21,349 nucleotides of DNA from Phocaeicola plebeius (GTDB taxonomy: Bacteria > Bacteroidota > Bacteroidia > Bacteroidales > Bacteroidaceae), in the NCBI RefSeq assembly GCF_003437535.1, contig NZ_QSQT01000048.1, positions 1 through 21,349 on the forward strand, in the 5' to 3' direction. The position numbers and the translations under genes are program-made. The first letter of the stretch is position 1; each line of letters begins with the position of its first letter. This document shows positions 9,501 through 16,342 of this stretch, one piece after another. A model generated the notes under the pieces. It saw only the letters and a program-made list of their open reading frames with translations. It had not been told where the DNA came from and made no database searches.

Positions 9501-10362
9501 TGGGGTCGTCCAGGTCTTTTCCTGTACTCAGGCAGATAAGCCGGTCGTGGGCTTCGGCATTTTCCTCGTCCACAAAGTGCACATCGTTCGTACATACCAG
9601 CTTGATATTGTATTTTTTGGCATATTCAATCAGTTTTTCATTCACCACCTGCTGCATGGGATACACCTCATGATTGGCACGTGCCACCGTCGCCTTGTGA
9701 CGCTGCAGTTCCAGGTAGTAGTCATCTCCGAAAAGATTCTTGTACCAGCGGATGGCCTCTTCTGCCTCTTCAAACTGTCCGGCCGTGATACGTCGGGGCA
9801 CTTCCCCTCCCAAACAAGCCGAACATACAATCAGTCCTTCGTGATACTTCTCCAACTCCGCACGGTCTGTACGCGGACGCATGTAGAATCCCTTGGTCCA
9901 TGCCTTCGACACTAATTTAATCAGGTTATGATAACCCTTCAGATTCTTGGCCAGCACCACCAAGTGATACCCGCTCTGGTCAGGCTTACCTTCCTTATCT
10001 TCCAGACGGCGGCGAGCTACATACATTTCACAACCGAAAATCGGCTTGAACAGCTTCTTTTTCGCAGCCTCCAACTGTTCCTTGCAAGCTGCAATCTCAG
10101 CTTCGGGGTTTTCCGACTCTTCCTTACCACTTTCGAGGGCGGCAATTCTCTTCTTCAAATCCTTAATCTCCCCATTCGTACCCCCGTTCTTCTTGTTGAC
10201 ATAGTTGAAGAACTCCTTGATACCGAACATATCTCCGTGGTCGGTCACTGCGATTCCTCGCATGCCGTTGGCCATGGCCTTGTCTACCAACCGGGGAATA
10301 GAAGCCTGTCCGTCAAGAATAGAATACTGCGTATGAACGTGCAAATGAACAAAATCCTGCAT
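6565..10362 (-). CDS. dnaE: DNA polymerase III alpha subunit
   Basis: Catalytic subunit of the replicative polymerase (1265 residues; E. coli DnaE is 1160). I chose the ATG at 10362 because the frame extends upstream only to a TTG three codons earlier, and DnaE proteins normally open with MxxFVHLHVHT. Domains in order: PHP domain (about 1-270), polymerase palm with PGRGSAAGS and catalytic Asp503 and Asp505 in PDIDVDFDDD, the third acidic residue in the KMDFLGLKTL segment, fingers and beta-binding region, a helix-hairpin-helix region (IKGVGESAV), an OB fold (VLGGIVTGVREG...) and a short C-terminal domain. All nine PHP metal ligands appear conserved. A charged, coiled-coil-like insert of about 45 residues (roughly 58-107) sits inside the PHP domain. 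The gene has its own promoter upstream. Confidence 0.97.
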   Translation of the reverse strand: MQDFVHLHVHTQYSILDGQASIPRLVDKAMANGMRGIAVTDHGDMFGIKEFFNYVNKKNGGTNGEIKDLKKRIAALESGKEESENPEAEIAACKEQLEAAKKKLFKPIFGCEMYVARRRLEDKEGKPDQSGYHLVVLAKNLKGYHNLIKLVSKAWTKGFYMRPRTDRAELEKYHEGLIVCSACLGGEVPRRITAGQFEEAEEAIRWYKNLFGDDYYLELQRHKATVARANHEVYPMQQVVNEKLIEYAKKYNIKLVCTNDVHFVDEENAEAHDRLICLSTGKDLDDPNRMLYTKQEWMKTREEMNEVFADVPEALSNTVEICDKVEFYSIDHAPIMPTFAIPEDFGTEEEYRKKLTEKDLFDEFTRDENGNVVMDEAAAKAKIERLGGYEKLYRIKLEADYLAKLAYDGAKRRYGENLSEEVQERIKFELHIMKTMGFPGYFLIVQDFINAARHQLDVSVGPGRGSAAGSAVAYCLGITQIDPIQYDLLFERFLNPDRISLPDIDVDFDDDGRGRVLNWVTEKYGQEKVAHIITYGTMATKLAIKDVARVQKLPLSESDRLCKLIPDKLPDKKLNLPNAIAYVPELQEAEVSPNPVLRDTIKYAKMLEGNVRNTGVHACGTIICRDDITDWVPVSTADDKETGEKMLVTQYEGSVIEDTGLIKMDFLGLKTLSIIKEAIENIRQSKGIVLNIDEVPIDDPATYRLYSEGRTIGTFQFESAGMQKYLRELQPSTFEDLIAMNALYRPGPMDYIPDFIDRKHGRKPIEYDIPIMEKYLKDTYGITVYQEQVMLLSRLLADFTRGESDALRKAMGKKLRDKLDHMKPKFIEGGKKNGHDPKVLEKIWADWEKFASYAFNKSHATCYSWVAYQTAYLKANYPSEYMAATMSRNISNITEITKLMDECKSMGVKVLGPDVNESNLKFSVNYHGDIRFGLGAIKGVGESAVQSILEERRKNGEFKNIFDFVQRVNLSACNRKNIENLALAGGFDSFSGIKREDFFVKNAKDESFSDILVRYGNKYQLDKAAAANSLFGGEHAVEVATPEIVPAPSWSDLERLNKERDLVGIYLSAHPLDEFAVILENVCNVHMAELTDLTPLQNHDLVLGGIVTGVREGYTKTGKPYGIAKVEDYSGTAEFAFFGNEWVEKKNFFMEGMFLFMKGKCQPKQWKQEEWEVKINSIELLPEVKERVVEKLTVTAPLSAIDDQLIMEFSSLVKDSPGNAELHFLVRDEDGQMYVNLMSRTMKISVQKELVNYLKNQPLLDYKIN

Positions 10363-10390
10363 GAGTATCAATGTTAAATGAAAAACGAGT

Positions 10391-10422
10391 CAAAGATACC
10401 CATCTTTTAGGGAAGAGACAAG
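10391..10422 (-). promoter_or_regulatory. Promoter of dnaE
   Basis: On the - strand, TATCTTTG (10391-10398) matches TAnnTTTG exactly and CTTG (10419-10422) is a 3/4 match to the -33 element, 20 bp away. The predicted start near 10384 gives a leader of about 22 nt to the ATG at 10362. Confidence 0.55.
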
Positions 10423-10510
10423 ACAGCCCGAAACTTTTAAAGAAAAATTTCGTTGGCTTTACTGCTTAAAATACAGTTTCCCCAATAACCAATAAATAGA
10501 AATCCAAAGA

Positions 10511-11014
10511 TTACTTAGAAAGTTTATTCGATAATTCTTTTATGAATATATCTCTATTTTCACAACTTAAAAGATAGTTCTTATTCTGCGTCAAAACAAA
10601 AACCTGCTGCTGAGGATTCTTTACATAAGAATAATATTTACCATAAGGAGTACTCCCCATAATCCCTATATATCCTAAAAATCCGTTACTTCCAAAATAA
10701 CGCACATCTTCTTGAACTCCATTATAGGCAAAAACTTCTTTAATTACCGAATAAGGAATAGATTTTTTACCTAATACCCTCTTTATTGTTATGCCTTCAT
10801 TATCTAACTCTATAGCCGATGGAATAATCATCAATAAATATATATAGATAATCATCAACAAAATACCCAATAAAAGACTTGCTATTTGTTCTATAGAGTA
10901 TGGTAATACAAATGACCTTACAATAAACATTACACCAGCCATTAATAGAATTATTTTCAAGGCTAATGCATAGCGCTTCATTATAGGTTGGAAATCGGAT
11001 TTATACATACACAT
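10511..11014 (-). CDS. Small membrane protein, bacterial PH-domain-like
   Basis: Uncharacterised protein of 167 residues. Two hydrophobic segments are visible (about 18-38 and 43-66), followed by a soluble C-terminal half. The pattern IELDNEGITIKRVLGKKSIPYSVIKEV after the membrane segments resembles the first strands of the bacterial PH (YdbS/bPH) fold, and the C-terminal FIKELSNKL helix fits the end of such a domain. The gene is visibly more AT-rich than dnaE beside it. The opening MCM and a later Met12 are alternative starts. It is probably monocistronic, with a possible promoter at 11060-11067. Its role is unknown; PH-domain membrane proteins of this type are usually annotated only as such. 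Confidence 0.72.
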   Translation of the reverse strand: MCMYKSDFQPIMKRYALALKIILLMAGVMFIVRSFVLPYSIEQIASLLLGILLMIIYIYLLMIIPSAIELDNEGITIKRVLGKKSIPYSVIKEVFAYNGVQEDVRYFGSNGFLGYIGIMGSTPYGKYYSYVKNPQQQVFVLTQNKNYLLSCENRDIFIKELSNKLSK

Positions 11015-11059
11015 TATAATTTATAATCTTACGTTTACTAAATGATTTATCTTCTATTA

Positions 11060-11067
11060 CAAAGTTA
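11060..11067 (-). promoter_or_regulatory. Possible -7 box for the PH-like gene
   Basis: On the - strand this reads TAACTTTG, an exact TAnnTTTG match, giving a leader of roughly 39 nt. No clear TTTG is found at -33. Confidence 0.38.
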
Positions 11068-11132
11068 TATATTTTCTATAATTTTCTCTATCCTTTACAG
11101 GAGAATTCAAAAAAATAAATTCCTTACCTACA

Positions 11133-11717
11133 CTATTCTTTCTCCTCCCACACTTGCCAGTCATCTATCTGATCAATAAGTCGTGAAACAGCACGTGTGC
11201 AACTCACAGGATAAGACAAAGACTGCACAAACCAGAGCTTTTGCCGTTGCACATATTTGGCATAAAAACGATAGCCCTCTACCGGCCGATGGTTGATATA
11301 AAGAGGTCCGGAAAGAAGGAAATAATCACTTCCACACCGCCGTTCAGTGGCATGCTGTTCCATGGCAAAATATTCCATTCCCTGCTGCACGGTAAATCCT
11401 TCAAGATTAGTTACGATAAAAGCCGTCTGAGCAATCTTCAGCATATTCCCAAAATAGAACTGACAACATCCCGTTTCATGAATGAGTGAATCCGGAACCT
11501 GTTCGAAGAACGCAGGATAATGTATCTGGTAACCATAAAAAGGATCACAATGCACATTCATTTTCGTACGATACATCATTTGCTCCAACTTATCGGGGAA
11601 AGACCTATCCTCTTTCTTTTTATAAGAAATAAAGAATGATACAAATCCTATTATAAAAGAAGACAGAATAATGAACCGACGCATACTAACATAATACCTT
11701 TTCTTTTCCATATCCAA
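11133..11717 (-). CDS. Uncharacterised single-pass membrane-anchored protein
   Basis: I do not recognise this 194-residue protein by family. It has a basic N-terminus, one hydrophobic segment (about 13-30, RFIILSSFIIGFVSFFI) and a basic KKKEDR stretch after it, then a soluble domain of about 150 residues. The soluble part runs from FYGYQIHYPAFFEQVPDS to LWFVQSLSYPVSCTRAVSRLIDQI. This early strand-turn motif and late strand-helix ending resemble PsbP/DcrB-like folds, but that is only an inference. Four or more cysteines (CD, CC, RRC, SC) are present and could form disulfides if the domain is periplasmic. Met3 is an alternative start and would lengthen the otherwise very short leader. The 118-bp gap to the next gene suggests separate transcription. 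Confidence 0.72.
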   Translation of the reverse strand: MDMEKKRYYVSMRRFIILSSFIIGFVSFFISYKKKEDRSFPDKLEQMMYRTKMNVHCDPFYGYQIHYPAFFEQVPDSLIHETGCCQFYFGNMLKIAQTAFIVTNLEGFTVQQGMEYFAMEQHATERRCGSDYFLLSGPLYINHRPVEGYRFYAKYVQRQKLWFVQSLSYPVSCTRAVSRLIDQIDDWQVWEEKE

Positions 11718-11733
11718 CTATATTTTCTAAAAA

Positions 11734-11764
11734 CAAAACTATGTACTCCCTTCATAAGAGCAAT
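11734..11764 (-). promoter_or_regulatory. Possible promoter of the 194-residue membrane protein gene
   Basis: On the - strand TAGTTTTG (11734-11741) matches TAnnTTTG exactly, and ATTG (11761-11764) is a partial -33 match with 19 bp between. The leader would be about 10-16 nt depending on whether the first or third codon is the start. Confidence 0.38.
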
Positions 11765-11926
11765 AAAATCTTACTGACATCTTGCTGACATTTACCCGAT
11801 ATACCTCTGTTCACACCATTACACATAGCTTATACTCCTACCCAAAGAGTTTTCATCTTCAGCCATAACCTTAATTTTAAAACTATAAACAATCAAAAAA
11901 TAGATTCATAGTCAACCGATTTTTCG

Positions 11927-11934
11927 TATATTTG
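11927..11934 (+). promoter_or_regulatory. -7 box of the carbohydrate-binding-like gene
   Basis: TATATTTG is an exact TAnnTTTG match. The -33 region (about 11903-11906) reads TTCA rather than TTTG. The predicted start near 11941 gives a leader of about 21 nt, the same as seen for trxA and dnaE. Confidence 0.5.
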
Positions 11935-11961
11935 TAGAAATAAGCTATCAAAACTAACCTA

Positions 11962-12645
11962 ATGTTGAAGTATATGAGAAAAGTATTTATTGTAGCCGCA
12001 ATGGCTTTCCTGGCAATGGGAGCTCAGGCACAGAATTTAGTAAAGAACGGTAACTTTGACACTCCGTTGAATAACGAAAAGACTTATGCATCCATTCCTT
12101 CTACAGAAGACTGGTTTGCATTTGACAAGACAAACGGTGCTACCACTATCAGCCCTGCAACAGATGACGAAAAGCATGGCAATGCCGTCCAGATTGAAAC
12201 AACGACTGACAACTCATGGTACAAAGCTTATCTAGGCCAGCGTATCCAAGGAGCAGAAAAAGCCGTATATACATTGTCTTTCGACATGAAAGCCCTAACA
12301 GACGGAGCACAGGTTCGTTTCTTTATCCGTGATGCAAAAAACGATAACCTTTTCATCATGCGTGAAGGATTTGACCTCAGTGACGAATCAACCAAAAACC
12401 AGTCTGCTGCAGCTTATAGCCGTGTCATCAAAAAAGCAGGAAGATGGTCTAAAGTTTCTGCAAGTTTTGATTTTTCAAAAACGGTCAATGCTTTTGCCAG
12501 CATCAAAGGCGTAGAATCAAAGGGTGGCACAGTTACCGAAGCTCCTGTATCTGACGCTACCTTGGGCGATTTTGTCATCGTCATCCAGCTCCAGACAAAA
12601 GACTCCAAAGCATTGATTGACAATGTTTCATTGACTAAGAAATAA
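11962..12645 (+). CDS. Secreted stand-alone carbohydrate-binding-like protein (CBM4/9-type)
   Basis: A 227-residue exported protein with a clear signal peptide (about 1-23, FLAMGAQAQ; cleavage likely after AQA). The mature part opens with NLVKNGNFDTPL and closes with ALIDNVSLTKK. These are the first and last strands typical of CBM4/9 and related galactose-binding-like jelly rolls, which begin NLxxNGxFE and end (V)DDVSL. Middle strands (YTLSFDMKAL, VRFFIRDAK, WSKVSASFDF) fit the same fold. No catalytic domain is attached, so it would bind a glycan or another ligand rather than cleave it. Met5 is an alternative start. It stands alone, with its own -7 box and a hairpin terminator just downstream, and no glycan enzyme directly beside it. 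Ligand unknown. Confidence 0.75.
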   Translation: MLKYMRKVFIVAAMAFLAMGAQAQNLVKNGNFDTPLNNEKTYASIPSTEDWFAFDKTNGATTISPATDDEKHGNAVQIETTTDNSWYKAYLGQRIQGAEKAVYTLSFDMKALTDGAQVRFFIRDAKNDNLFIMREGFDLSDESTKNQSAAAYSRVIKKAGRWSKVSASFDFSKTVNAFASIKGVESKGGTVTEAPVSDATLGDFVIVIQLQTKDSKALIDNVSLTKK

Positions 12646-12669
12646 ATTCATTCTTATTCATAAAAAGAT

Positions 12670-12712
12670 AAACCGCAAGAGGACTTATGATTTCTTTTGC
12701 GGTTTTCTTTTT
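12670..12712 (+). terminator. Intrinsic terminator of the carbohydrate-binding-like gene
   Basis: AAACCGCAA (12670-12678) pairs perfectly with TTGCGGTTT (12697-12705), followed by a T-rich tail. It lies 25 bp after the stop codon. Confidence 0.82.
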
Positions 12713-12770
12713 CCTTATACAAACTCTTGCAAATCCCTCTTTATCTATCTGTTAGCTTCCCATCACTATT

Positions 12771-12859
12771 TATGTTTCCCCATCTGAAACCTATGTTTCC
12801 CCAATAGAAAACATACGTTTCTGCTCCCTGAAACATAGGTTTCGCATAAGGAAAACATA
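12771..12859. repeat. Nested quasi-palindromic array of GAAAC-N4/5-GTTTC dyads
   Basis: Three complete dyads are present: GAAACCTATGTTTC (12786-12799), GAAAACATACGTTTC (12807-12821) and GAAACATAGGTTTC (12830-12843). They are flanked by half-sites TATGTTTCC (12771) and GGAAAACATA (12850-12859). The first and third dyads are exact reverse complements of each other. All five units are symmetric about one point near 12814.5, and successive units lie about 21-23 bp apart, close to two helical turns. It could be an operator array, an RNA hairpin or a dispersed extragenic repeat. It sits between a terminator and the tatA promoter. Confidence 0.75.
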
Positions 12860-13003
12860 AAAGAGTACGAGCCCTTTATAAAAAGATACCACAAGAGACG
12901 TAAATCAGTGATTCACACTATAAAAATGAATAAAACCTATCACTTTTATTGAAATGTCCAAAAGACAAAAGCACACACACTTGCTCAGGTAAAAAACAAT
13001 CCA

Positions 13004-13011
13004 TATTTTTG
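13004..13011 (+). promoter_or_regulatory. -7 box of tatAC
   Basis: TATTTTTG is an exact TAnnTTTG match. A TTGC at about 12981 is only a weak -33 candidate. The predicted leader is about 40 nt. Confidence 0.45.
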
Positions 13012-13057
13012 CGGAAGAATAAATGACAAATTCACTCACTATTTACACAAAAAGTAC

Positions 13058-13282
13058 ATGAATACTACACTGCTGTTTATGGGTATCGGTACCCAGGAAT
13101 TTTTATTTCTTGCTTTAATCATCCTGCTGCTGTTCGGCGGAAAGAAGATTCCCGAACTGATGAAAGGTATTGGCAAAGGTGTAAGAAGTTTCAAGGAAGG
13201 CATGAACGAAGTGGAAGATAACCTGAAAGAAACAGACCAAAAGAAGGAAGAAACCACTTCGAACGAGAAAAAAGAAAAATAA
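13058..13282 (+). CDS. tatA: Twin-arginine translocase subunit TatA
   Basis: Membrane subunit that forms the protein-conducting part of the Tat system, which exports folded proteins with twin-arginine signals. The 74-residue protein has the TatA layout: a short N-terminal region, one membrane helix (about 12-27, EFLFLALIILLLFGG), the LFGGKKIPELMKGIGKG hinge, an amphipathic helix (about 31-50) and a charged Lys/Glu-rich tail. The FGGKKIPEL motif fits TatA rather than TatB. The first Met is used; Met8 is possible. tatC starts 5 bp after its stop codon, so the two form an operon. No tatB is present here, so this TatA may serve both roles. Confidence 0.93.
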   Translation: MNTTLLFMGIGTQEFLFLALIILLLFGGKKIPELMKGIGKGVRSFKEGMNEVEDNLKETDQKKEETTSNEKKEK

Positions 13283-13287
13283 CTGCC

Positions 13288-14103
13288 GTGAAGCCAACGC
13301 AACCAACGGAACTGACTTTCTGGGACCACCTGGACGAGCTGCGTAAAACGATTATCCACATCGCTTGTGCGGTAATTGTGCTTATGCTGCTGGCCTTCTG
13401 TTTTAAGGAAGAACTTTTCGGCCTCATCCTTGCTCCCAAAGAGGGCGACTTCTGTACCTACCGTTTCTTTGCGTGGTTAGGAAGGATACTGCATATAGCC
13501 GGACTGGAAGCGGAAGCTTTGCCGGTAAAACTTATCAACACGCAACTTTCAGGACAGTTTCTCACCCACATGAGTGTTTCGTTCTATGCGGGTATTCTGC
13601 TGGCTTCTCCTTACATACTCTATCAGCTTTTTCATTTTATTTCGCCGGCACTCTACCAGAATGAAAAGAAATATTCCCGCTGGCTGATATTCTGGGGTTA
13701 TCTGCTCTTCCTGACGGGAGTACTATTCAGCTATTTCCTGATATTCCCTTTCACATTCCGCTTCCTTTCGACCTATCAAGTGAGTCAGGAAGTGGAAAAT
13801 ACCATTCTGCTCAGTTCTTATATTGATACGCTGAACATGCTGAGCCTGATGATGGGTATCACGTTTGAGACTCCGATTCTTACCTGGCTGCTGGCCAAAC
13901 TGGGCATCTTGTCTGCCGATTTCATAGCACAATACAGAAAACACGCCTGGGTTGTCGCAATGATTATCGCTGCCATCATCACTCCTACCTCAGACGTGTT
14001 TACTATGCTGATTGTAACCTTCCCCATCGTGCTTTTATACGAAGTCAGCATCTTTCTGGTGCGCCACACCGTAAAGAAAAGACGAACTAAAGGGGAAAAC
14101 TAA
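13288..14103 (+). CDS. tatC: Twin-arginine translocase subunit TatC
   Basis: Polytopic inner-membrane receptor that recognises twin-arginine signal peptides. The 271-residue protein has about six membrane segments. The N-terminal LTFWDHLDELRKTI matches the conserved TatC signal-peptide-binding motif (E. coli HLIELRKRL). SPYILYQLFHFISPALYQNEKKYS contains the conserved glutamate region, and TPTSDVFTMLIVTFPIVLLYEVS is the usual C-terminal helix pair. Translation starts at a GTG (13288); no ATG near the family N-terminus is available. It lies 5 bp after tatA and converges with the GH92 gene, whose stop is only 5 bp away, so no separate terminator exists between them. Confidence 0.95.
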   Translation: MKPTQPTELTFWDHLDELRKTIIHIACAVIVLMLLAFCFKEELFGLILAPKEGDFCTYRFFAWLGRILHIAGLEAEALPVKLINTQLSGQFLTHMSVSFYAGILLASPYILYQLFHFISPALYQNEKKYSRWLIFWGYLLFLTGVLFSYFLIFPFTFRFLSTYQVSQEVENTILLSSYIDTLNMLSLMMGITFETPILTWLLAKLGILSADFIAQYRKHAWVVAMIIAAIITPTSDVFTMLIVTFPIVLLYEVSIFLVRHTVKKRRTKGEN

Positions 14104-14108
14104 TCTGC

Positions 14109-16337
14109 TTATTTATAGAACGTCAATGTGCCGCCTTTTACCAGGTCATTGTGATTAATCCGGTAACCTGTTTTCTTGCCGCCAAGTTCTATCTTCTGAA
14201 TATACCCTTCCGGTGAACCATTCTCCTTCTTTTCAATGATCAGCTTATCTTTTCCATAAAATTCCGGATTCAAACGGATGGTAATACGGTCGAAAGTCGG
14301 GTCAGTCAACGTATATTCGGGAACACCCGGACAATCAGGGTAGAAGCCCATCATACTGAATACAGCCCAGGCTGACATGGTACCAGCATCGTCATTTCCC
14401 GGAATACCGTCAGGTTTGGGAGTGAAGTACTTAGCCAGCAGTTCACGAACGGTTTTCTGTGTACGCCATTCCTCACCCTTGAAGTAACTGAACAGATAAG
14501 GATAAGCAATATCCGGTTCATTGGCCGGGTCATAATAACCTTTGTCGAATACCATCTGCAGTTTGTCGATAAACTTCTTCTGTCCTCCCATCAGGCGAGC
14601 CAGTCCCTTTACATCATGCGGCACGTAGAAGGTATAGTTCCAGGAATTACCTTCGTGGAATCCCGGACTCGGTTCAAAGTTCTGTCCCTGAAGCGGATCG
14701 AACGGAGAATAGAATTTTCCGTCCGGCAAAATAGGACGAAGTGTGCCGAATTCCTTGCAATAATAATGCTTGTATCCCATAGACCGCTTGTAGAACAAAT
14801 CGGCATCCTCTTTCTTTCCCATGCTCTTTGCCAGCGTATACAAAGCATAATCGGCAATGTAATATTCCAAAGCATGCGATACGGAGTTATCGAACTGTTC
14901 CATCAAAGGTACATAGCCTTTGCTCATGTAATCATCGTTGTCCGGACGCATCAGGTTTTCCTTTCCAGGAAGAGTAGCCGACTTGCGCATAGCCTCATAG
15001 GCAGTTTCCATATCAAAGTCACGCAGACCCTTCATCCAGGTATCCACAATCACCGGCAAACTGGGGTCACCTTCCATCGTGAGGGTTTCACGTCCGTACA
15101 ACTCCCATTTAGGTAACCACCCATGCTCTTTGTACATATCGACCATGGTACGTACCATGTCAATCTGACGTTCGGGATACACCAGAGTCATCAACTGATG
15201 CAGGTTGCGATAGGTATCCCACAAAGAATATACGGTGTAACGATTGTTTTTAGTCGTCTTCGTTTCTCCGGTTTCCATGGCTGGGTATTCCCCATTTACA
15301 TCCTGGAGGATATTCGGGTGAATCAGCGTGTGATACAAGGCAGTATAGAACACCGTTTTCTGTTCCTTTGTACCTCCTTCTACGATGATACGGCTCAAAT
15401 CGTCGTTCCACTGTTTCCGTGCGCTGGCATAGATTTCATCGAATCCAGCTCCATGCTGCTCAGCTTCCAAATTCTGACGGGCATTTTCCATACTTACAAA
15501 CGATACACCTACGGCCACTTCTATCTGTTCATTTTCTTCTGTATCGAAAGTGAACCATGCACCGATGTCGTCGCCAGCCAAATCCCGGTCATACTGCGTG
15601 TACAACTTGTATTTGCCATTGTCTTTGTCCCATTCGGCTTCCACCCCCGTCATCTTGCGCTGGAATTTCCAATACCCCGTCTGCTTAGGAGCCTTGTTGA
15701 TACGCATGACAAAATAAATAGGGAACACAGCCTGAGGATTATAGCAGAATGTTCCCAAGAACTTCATACCCTCAATTTCACGGTTATTTATCCGGCGCAG
15801 ATAAGCTCCCGATTCATTGGTCAGTCCTTCTCCCAAGTTCATCAGGATATGGCTCTTCCCCTTTGGAAAAGTAAAGCGGGTAAGCCCTGTTCTCAATGTA
15901 GAAGTAGCCTCTACCTTAATATTATATTTGGTCAGTTGCAAGCTGTAATATCCCGGTGAAGCCGTTTCCTTTTCATACTTGCTTCCGTAATGATGATAGT
16001 CGACATTCAATTCGCCGGTTGTGGGCATCAGCAACAGAGAACCCATTTCAGGACAACCCACCCCACTCAGGTTGACATGAGAGAGGCCGGTAAAATAGCT
16101 GTTCGTGTATTCATAAGGAGTAGACCACCAGCGAGCGTCTTTATCATAGGTATTTTCATCCGACCCCATCACATTAAAAGGAACGACCGACATTAAACCA
16201 TTCGGACAGACAGCTCCCGGATTACAAGTACCATAATTGGTTGTTCCAATAAACGGGTCTACATAGTCCACCGGGTCCTGCGCATTGGCACAATTCCAGA
16301 TGAACAAAAAGCTCAGAGATGCAATTAGTTTTTTCAT
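14109..16337 (-). CDS. GH92 exo-alpha-mannosidase, exported
   Basis: Calcium-dependent inverting alpha-mannosidase that removes terminal mannose, in gut Bacteroidota mostly from N-glycans or mannan. The 742-residue protein has a cleavable signal peptide (about 1-19, NCANA before QDP), so it is periplasmic or outside the cell. DYVDPFIGTTNYG at 24-36 is the typical GH92 opening. Glu562 in GFHEGNSWNYTF is the likely acid, and Asp649-Asp650 in PGNDDAGTMSAW match the acidic pair of the general base site; NEPDIAYPYLF is also family-typical. It is the last gene of a - strand group with GH130 and an AmpG-like transporter, the same set as B. thetaiotaomicron BT1032-BT1034. A hairpin with a T-rich tail separates it from GH130. 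Linkage specificity cannot be read from sequence. Confidence 0.93.
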   Translation of the reverse strand: MKKLIASLSFLFIWNCANAQDPVDYVDPFIGTTNYGTCNPGAVCPNGLMSVVPFNVMGSDENTYDKDARWWSTPYEYTNSYFTGLSHVNLSGVGCPEMGSLLLMPTTGELNVDYHHYGSKYEKETASPGYYSLQLTKYNIKVEATSTLRTGLTRFTFPKGKSHILMNLGEGLTNESGAYLRRINNREIEGMKFLGTFCYNPQAVFPIYFVMRINKAPKQTGYWKFQRKMTGVEAEWDKDNGKYKLYTQYDRDLAGDDIGAWFTFDTEENEQIEVAVGVSFVSMENARQNLEAEQHGAGFDEIYASARKQWNDDLSRIIVEGGTKEQKTVFYTALYHTLIHPNILQDVNGEYPAMETGETKTTKNNRYTVYSLWDTYRNLHQLMTLVYPERQIDMVRTMVDMYKEHGWLPKWELYGRETLTMEGDPSLPVIVDTWMKGLRDFDMETAYEAMRKSATLPGKENLMRPDNDDYMSKGYVPLMEQFDNSVSHALEYYIADYALYTLAKSMGKKEDADLFYKRSMGYKHYYCKEFGTLRPILPDGKFYSPFDPLQGQNFEPSPGFHEGNSWNYTFYVPHDVKGLARLMGGQKKFIDKLQMVFDKGYYDPANEPDIAYPYLFSYFKGEEWRTQKTVRELLAKYFTPKPDGIPGNDDAGTMSAWAVFSMMGFYPDCPGVPEYTLTDPTFDRITIRLNPEFYGKDKLIIEKKENGSPEGYIQKIELGGKKTGYRINHNDLVKGGTLTFYK

Positions 16338-16342
16338 AGGCC

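Larger units (their letters stand above)
12646..13057. other. 412-bp intergenic region without a gene
   Basis: I see no supportable reading frame here. From left to right it holds the terminator of the upstream gene (12670-12712), the nested GAAAC/GTTTC dyad array (12771-12859), a perfect 9-bp dyad GTGATTCAC (12908-12916), a weak hairpin from AATAAAA and TTTTATT (about 12930-12953) and the tatA promoter (-7 box 13004-13011). Confidence 0.7.

Noticed and set aside
10363..10371. TTG start for dnaE at 10371
   Set aside because: The ATG three codons downstream fits the normal DnaE N-terminus and gives a leader length like those of neighbouring genes.
12771..12859. CRISPR array
   Set aside because: Units are themselves palindromic, shorter than CRISPR repeats, with spacers of only 7-8 bp, and no cas genes are nearby.
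12930..12953. Hairpin AATAAAA / TTTTATT as a terminator or RNA element
   Set aside because: The stem is all A-T, short and not followed by a T-run, so it is weak and easily due to base composition.
15123..15959. Long open frame on the + strand opposite the GH92 gene (278 codons)
   Set aside because: Fully antisense to a well-supported GH92 gene with conserved motifs; the translated product looks like no known family.
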